A stretch of 11,886 bases of DNA from Patulibacter sp050252545 (GTDB lineage Bacteria > Actinomycetota > Thermoleophilia > Solirubrobacterales > Solirubrobacteraceae). Shown here piece after piece: positions 10,601 through 11,886 of this stretch. The translations under genes were made by a program, and so were the position numbers. The stretch is taken from the NCBI GenBank assembly GCA_050252545.1, contig JBFWKS010000117.1, forward strand, positions 1-11,886. Reading direction: 5' to 3'. Positions within the stretch are counted from its first letter, which is position 1. The number at the start of each line of letters is the position of its first letter. The notes below the pieces were generated by a model that was given only the letters and a program-made list of their open reading frames with translations, searched no databases and was not told the origin of the DNA.

Positions 10601-11886
10601 CCGCGACCCGCCCTGCGGTGCCCGATCCGTCCCGGGCACCGGACACGTTCGATCCCACCGCGTACGACACGTTCCGGTTCGTCGGGGTGCGGATCGACGA
10701 GGAGACCGCGACCGTGACGCTGCGGTACGCGCTCGACGACGCGGTCGGGTTCGAGGAGACCGTGCGGTTCGACGACGTCGCCTGGCCCGAGGACCCGGCG
10801 CGCCGCGAGACGCTGCGCCGCCTGGCCCGGCTGCTGCACCTGCTCGCCGGCGTGTCGTACTTCAAGACCGCCGCGCCCGCACGGATCGCCCTCGCCGCGG
10901 ACCCCGCCGACGGCGTCGCCGACCTGTCGCCGCGCCTGGCGGCGCTGCTGCGCGACGTGTACACCCTGGGTCTGGGTGAGTTCGCCTACGTCAACCAGCT
11001 CGATGTCCGCGAGCGGGGGGCGTGGCCGTCGGCAGATCCTGATGCGGGGTCGCTGGGTGCGGGGGCCGACGCCGAGGACGCGGATCCCCGTGAGGCCGAG
11101 GACGCGGCTGCCCGCGACGCGGGGTCCGGGTACGGGTACGGAGGGGATGCGAGCCGCGGCGGTGCCGAGGCGGGCGTTGGCGGCCAAGCTGACGGTGCCG
11201 AGGCGACAGCCGTGGCACGCGGTCCCGTCGCGCTCTCTGCCACGGGGCGGACGCTCGTCCCGATCGGCGGTGGCAAGGACTCGGTCGTCGCGTTGGACGT
11301 CGTCGAGCGGGCCGGGCGCGATGCGGTCTGCTTCTCGGTCGGCCGGGCGTTCCCGATCGTCGGGTGCGTCGAGGCGTCGGGGCGGCCGCACGCGGTCGCG
11401 ACCCGCACGCTCTCCCCGAACATCGGGACGGTCAACGCGGCCGGAGCGCTCAACGGGCACGTGCCGGTGACCGCGGTCGTGTCGACGATCGCGCTGATGG
11501 CCGCCGTGCTGCACGGCGCCGATGCGGTGACGATGGCCAACGAGCGCTCCGCGTCCGAGGGCAACCTCGTCTGGGAGGGCCTGGAGGTCAACCACCAGTG
11601 GTCCAAGGGGATCGCGTTCGAGCGAGCGTTCCGCGAGCTGCTCGTCGCGGAGGTCGCCACCGCGCTGGACTACCGCTCGGTCCTGCGTCCCGCGAGCGAG
11701 CTGGCGATCGCCCGCGCGTTCAGCCGCCTGGAGCGGTACCACCCGCGCTTCACGAGCTGCAACGCCGTCTTCCGGATCGACCCGGGGCGGCGTGCGTCCA
11801 ACTGGTGTGGTGACTGTCCGAAGTGCCGGTTCGTGTACCTGGCACTCGCGCCGTGGATCGAGCCGCCGGCGCTCGAGGCGATCTTC
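10597..11886 (+). CDS. murL: UDP-N-acetylmuramoyl-L-alanyl-L-glutamate epimerase MurL, C-terminus cut off by window edge
   Basis: 430 residues to the window end without a stop. Conserved blocks: RFVGVRIDEETATVTLRYAL (27-46), RLARLLHLLAGVSYFKTAAP (75-94), LGLGEFAYVNQL (124-135), a PP-loop-like VPIGGGKDS (221-229), NGHVPVTAVVS (286-296), ANERSAS (314-320), VNHQWSK (331-337) and WCGDCPKCRFVYLALAP (403-419). I recognise this as the family of MurL, first shown in Xanthomonas, which uses ATP to invert L-Glu to D-Glu in UDP-MurNAc-L-Ala-L-Glu; its partner MurD2 adds L-Glu. The PP-loop motif fits an adenylation step. Residues ~141-215, between the Glu-Phe-Ala block and the PP-loop, are an Ala/Asp/Gly-rich low-complexity insert. 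The GTG start overlaps the TGA of the SCP2 frame. Alternative reading: another PP-loop ATPase of unknown function. Confidence 0.78.
   Translation, partial: MTATRPAVPDPSRAPDTFDPTAYDTFRFVGVRIDEETATVTLRYALDDAVGFEETVRFDDVAWPEDPARRETLRRLARLLHLLAGVSYFKTAAPARIALAADPADGVADLSPRLAALLRDVYTLGLGEFAYVNQLDVRERGAWPSADPDAGSLGAGADAEDADPREAEDAAARDAGSGYGYGGDASRGGAEAGVGGQADGAEATAVARGPVALSATGRTLVPIGGGKDSVVALDVVERAGRDAVCFSVGRAFPIVGCVEASGRPHAVATRTLSPNIGTVNAAGALNGHVPVTAVVSTIALMAAVLHGADAVTMANERSASEGNLVWEGLEVNHQWSKGIAFERAFRELLVAEVATALDYRSVLRPASELAIARAFSRLERYHPRFTSCNAVFRIDPGRRASNWCGDCPKCRFVYLALAPWIEPPALEAIF

Noticed and set aside
10399..11742. Long minus-strand open frame opposite MurL
   Set aside because: Shadow frame: Arg/Asp-rich, without domains, against the strongly conserved MurL motifs on the plus strand.

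Overview
The window is very GC-rich DNA (about three quarters G+C by eye) with strong third-position G/C in the genes. It looks like a high-GC actinobacterium; the gene mix (Acr1-type reductase, mycobacterial-type acyltransferase, FadD ligase, TetR pairs, MurL) fits Actinomycetota, possibly the Solirubrobacterales/Patulibacter side, but taxonomy is inference. No rRNA, tRNA, CRISPR, transposase or phage gene was seen.

Layout. 1-368 (-): 5' part of a Uma2-family nuclease gene cut by the window edge. 592-1686 (+): short-chain dehydrogenase resembling the reductase domain of bacterial fatty acyl-CoA reductases, behind a promoter that contains a near-perfect 21-bp palindrome. 1726-2871 (-): multi-pass membrane protein of unknown function. 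2937-3154: three copies of a 45-bp double-stem palindromic repeat. 3153-3830 (-): unknown zinc-ribbon protein. 3987-4078: 23-bp tandem repeat, then a promoter. 4151-5104 and 5109-7202 (+): a two-gene operon of a lysophospholipid-type acyltransferase (His replaced by Arg in its HX-type motif) and an unusual SRPBCC-AMP-ligase fusion. 7323-7967 and 7954-8601 (-): two overlapping TetR regulators. 8614-9532 (-): GAF/LuxR regulator broken by a frameshift. 9812-10600 (+): SCP2-like lipid-binding protein whose frame runs on into sequence that does not look coding and that holds a 56-bp AT-rich palindrome. 10597-11886 (+): MurL-type glutamate epimerase of peptidoglycan synthesis, cut by the window end.

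Functional picture. The acyl-CoA reductase-like SDR, acyltransferase, acyl-CoA ligase with lipid-binding-type domain, SCP2 protein and TetR pair suggest acyl-lipid activation, transfer or reduction under ligand-responsive control. MurL is a separate cell-wall function and predicts a MurD2 partner just past the right edge.

Regulation. Several genes share one recognisable promoter plan, a TNGACN-like -35, exactly 17 bases, and a TANNNT -10. In two of them the start codon lies 7 bases after the -10, which implies leaderless mRNAs. Possible frameshifts (in the LuxR gene and perhaps the SCP2 gene) may be real decay or assembly errors in this GC-rich sequence.
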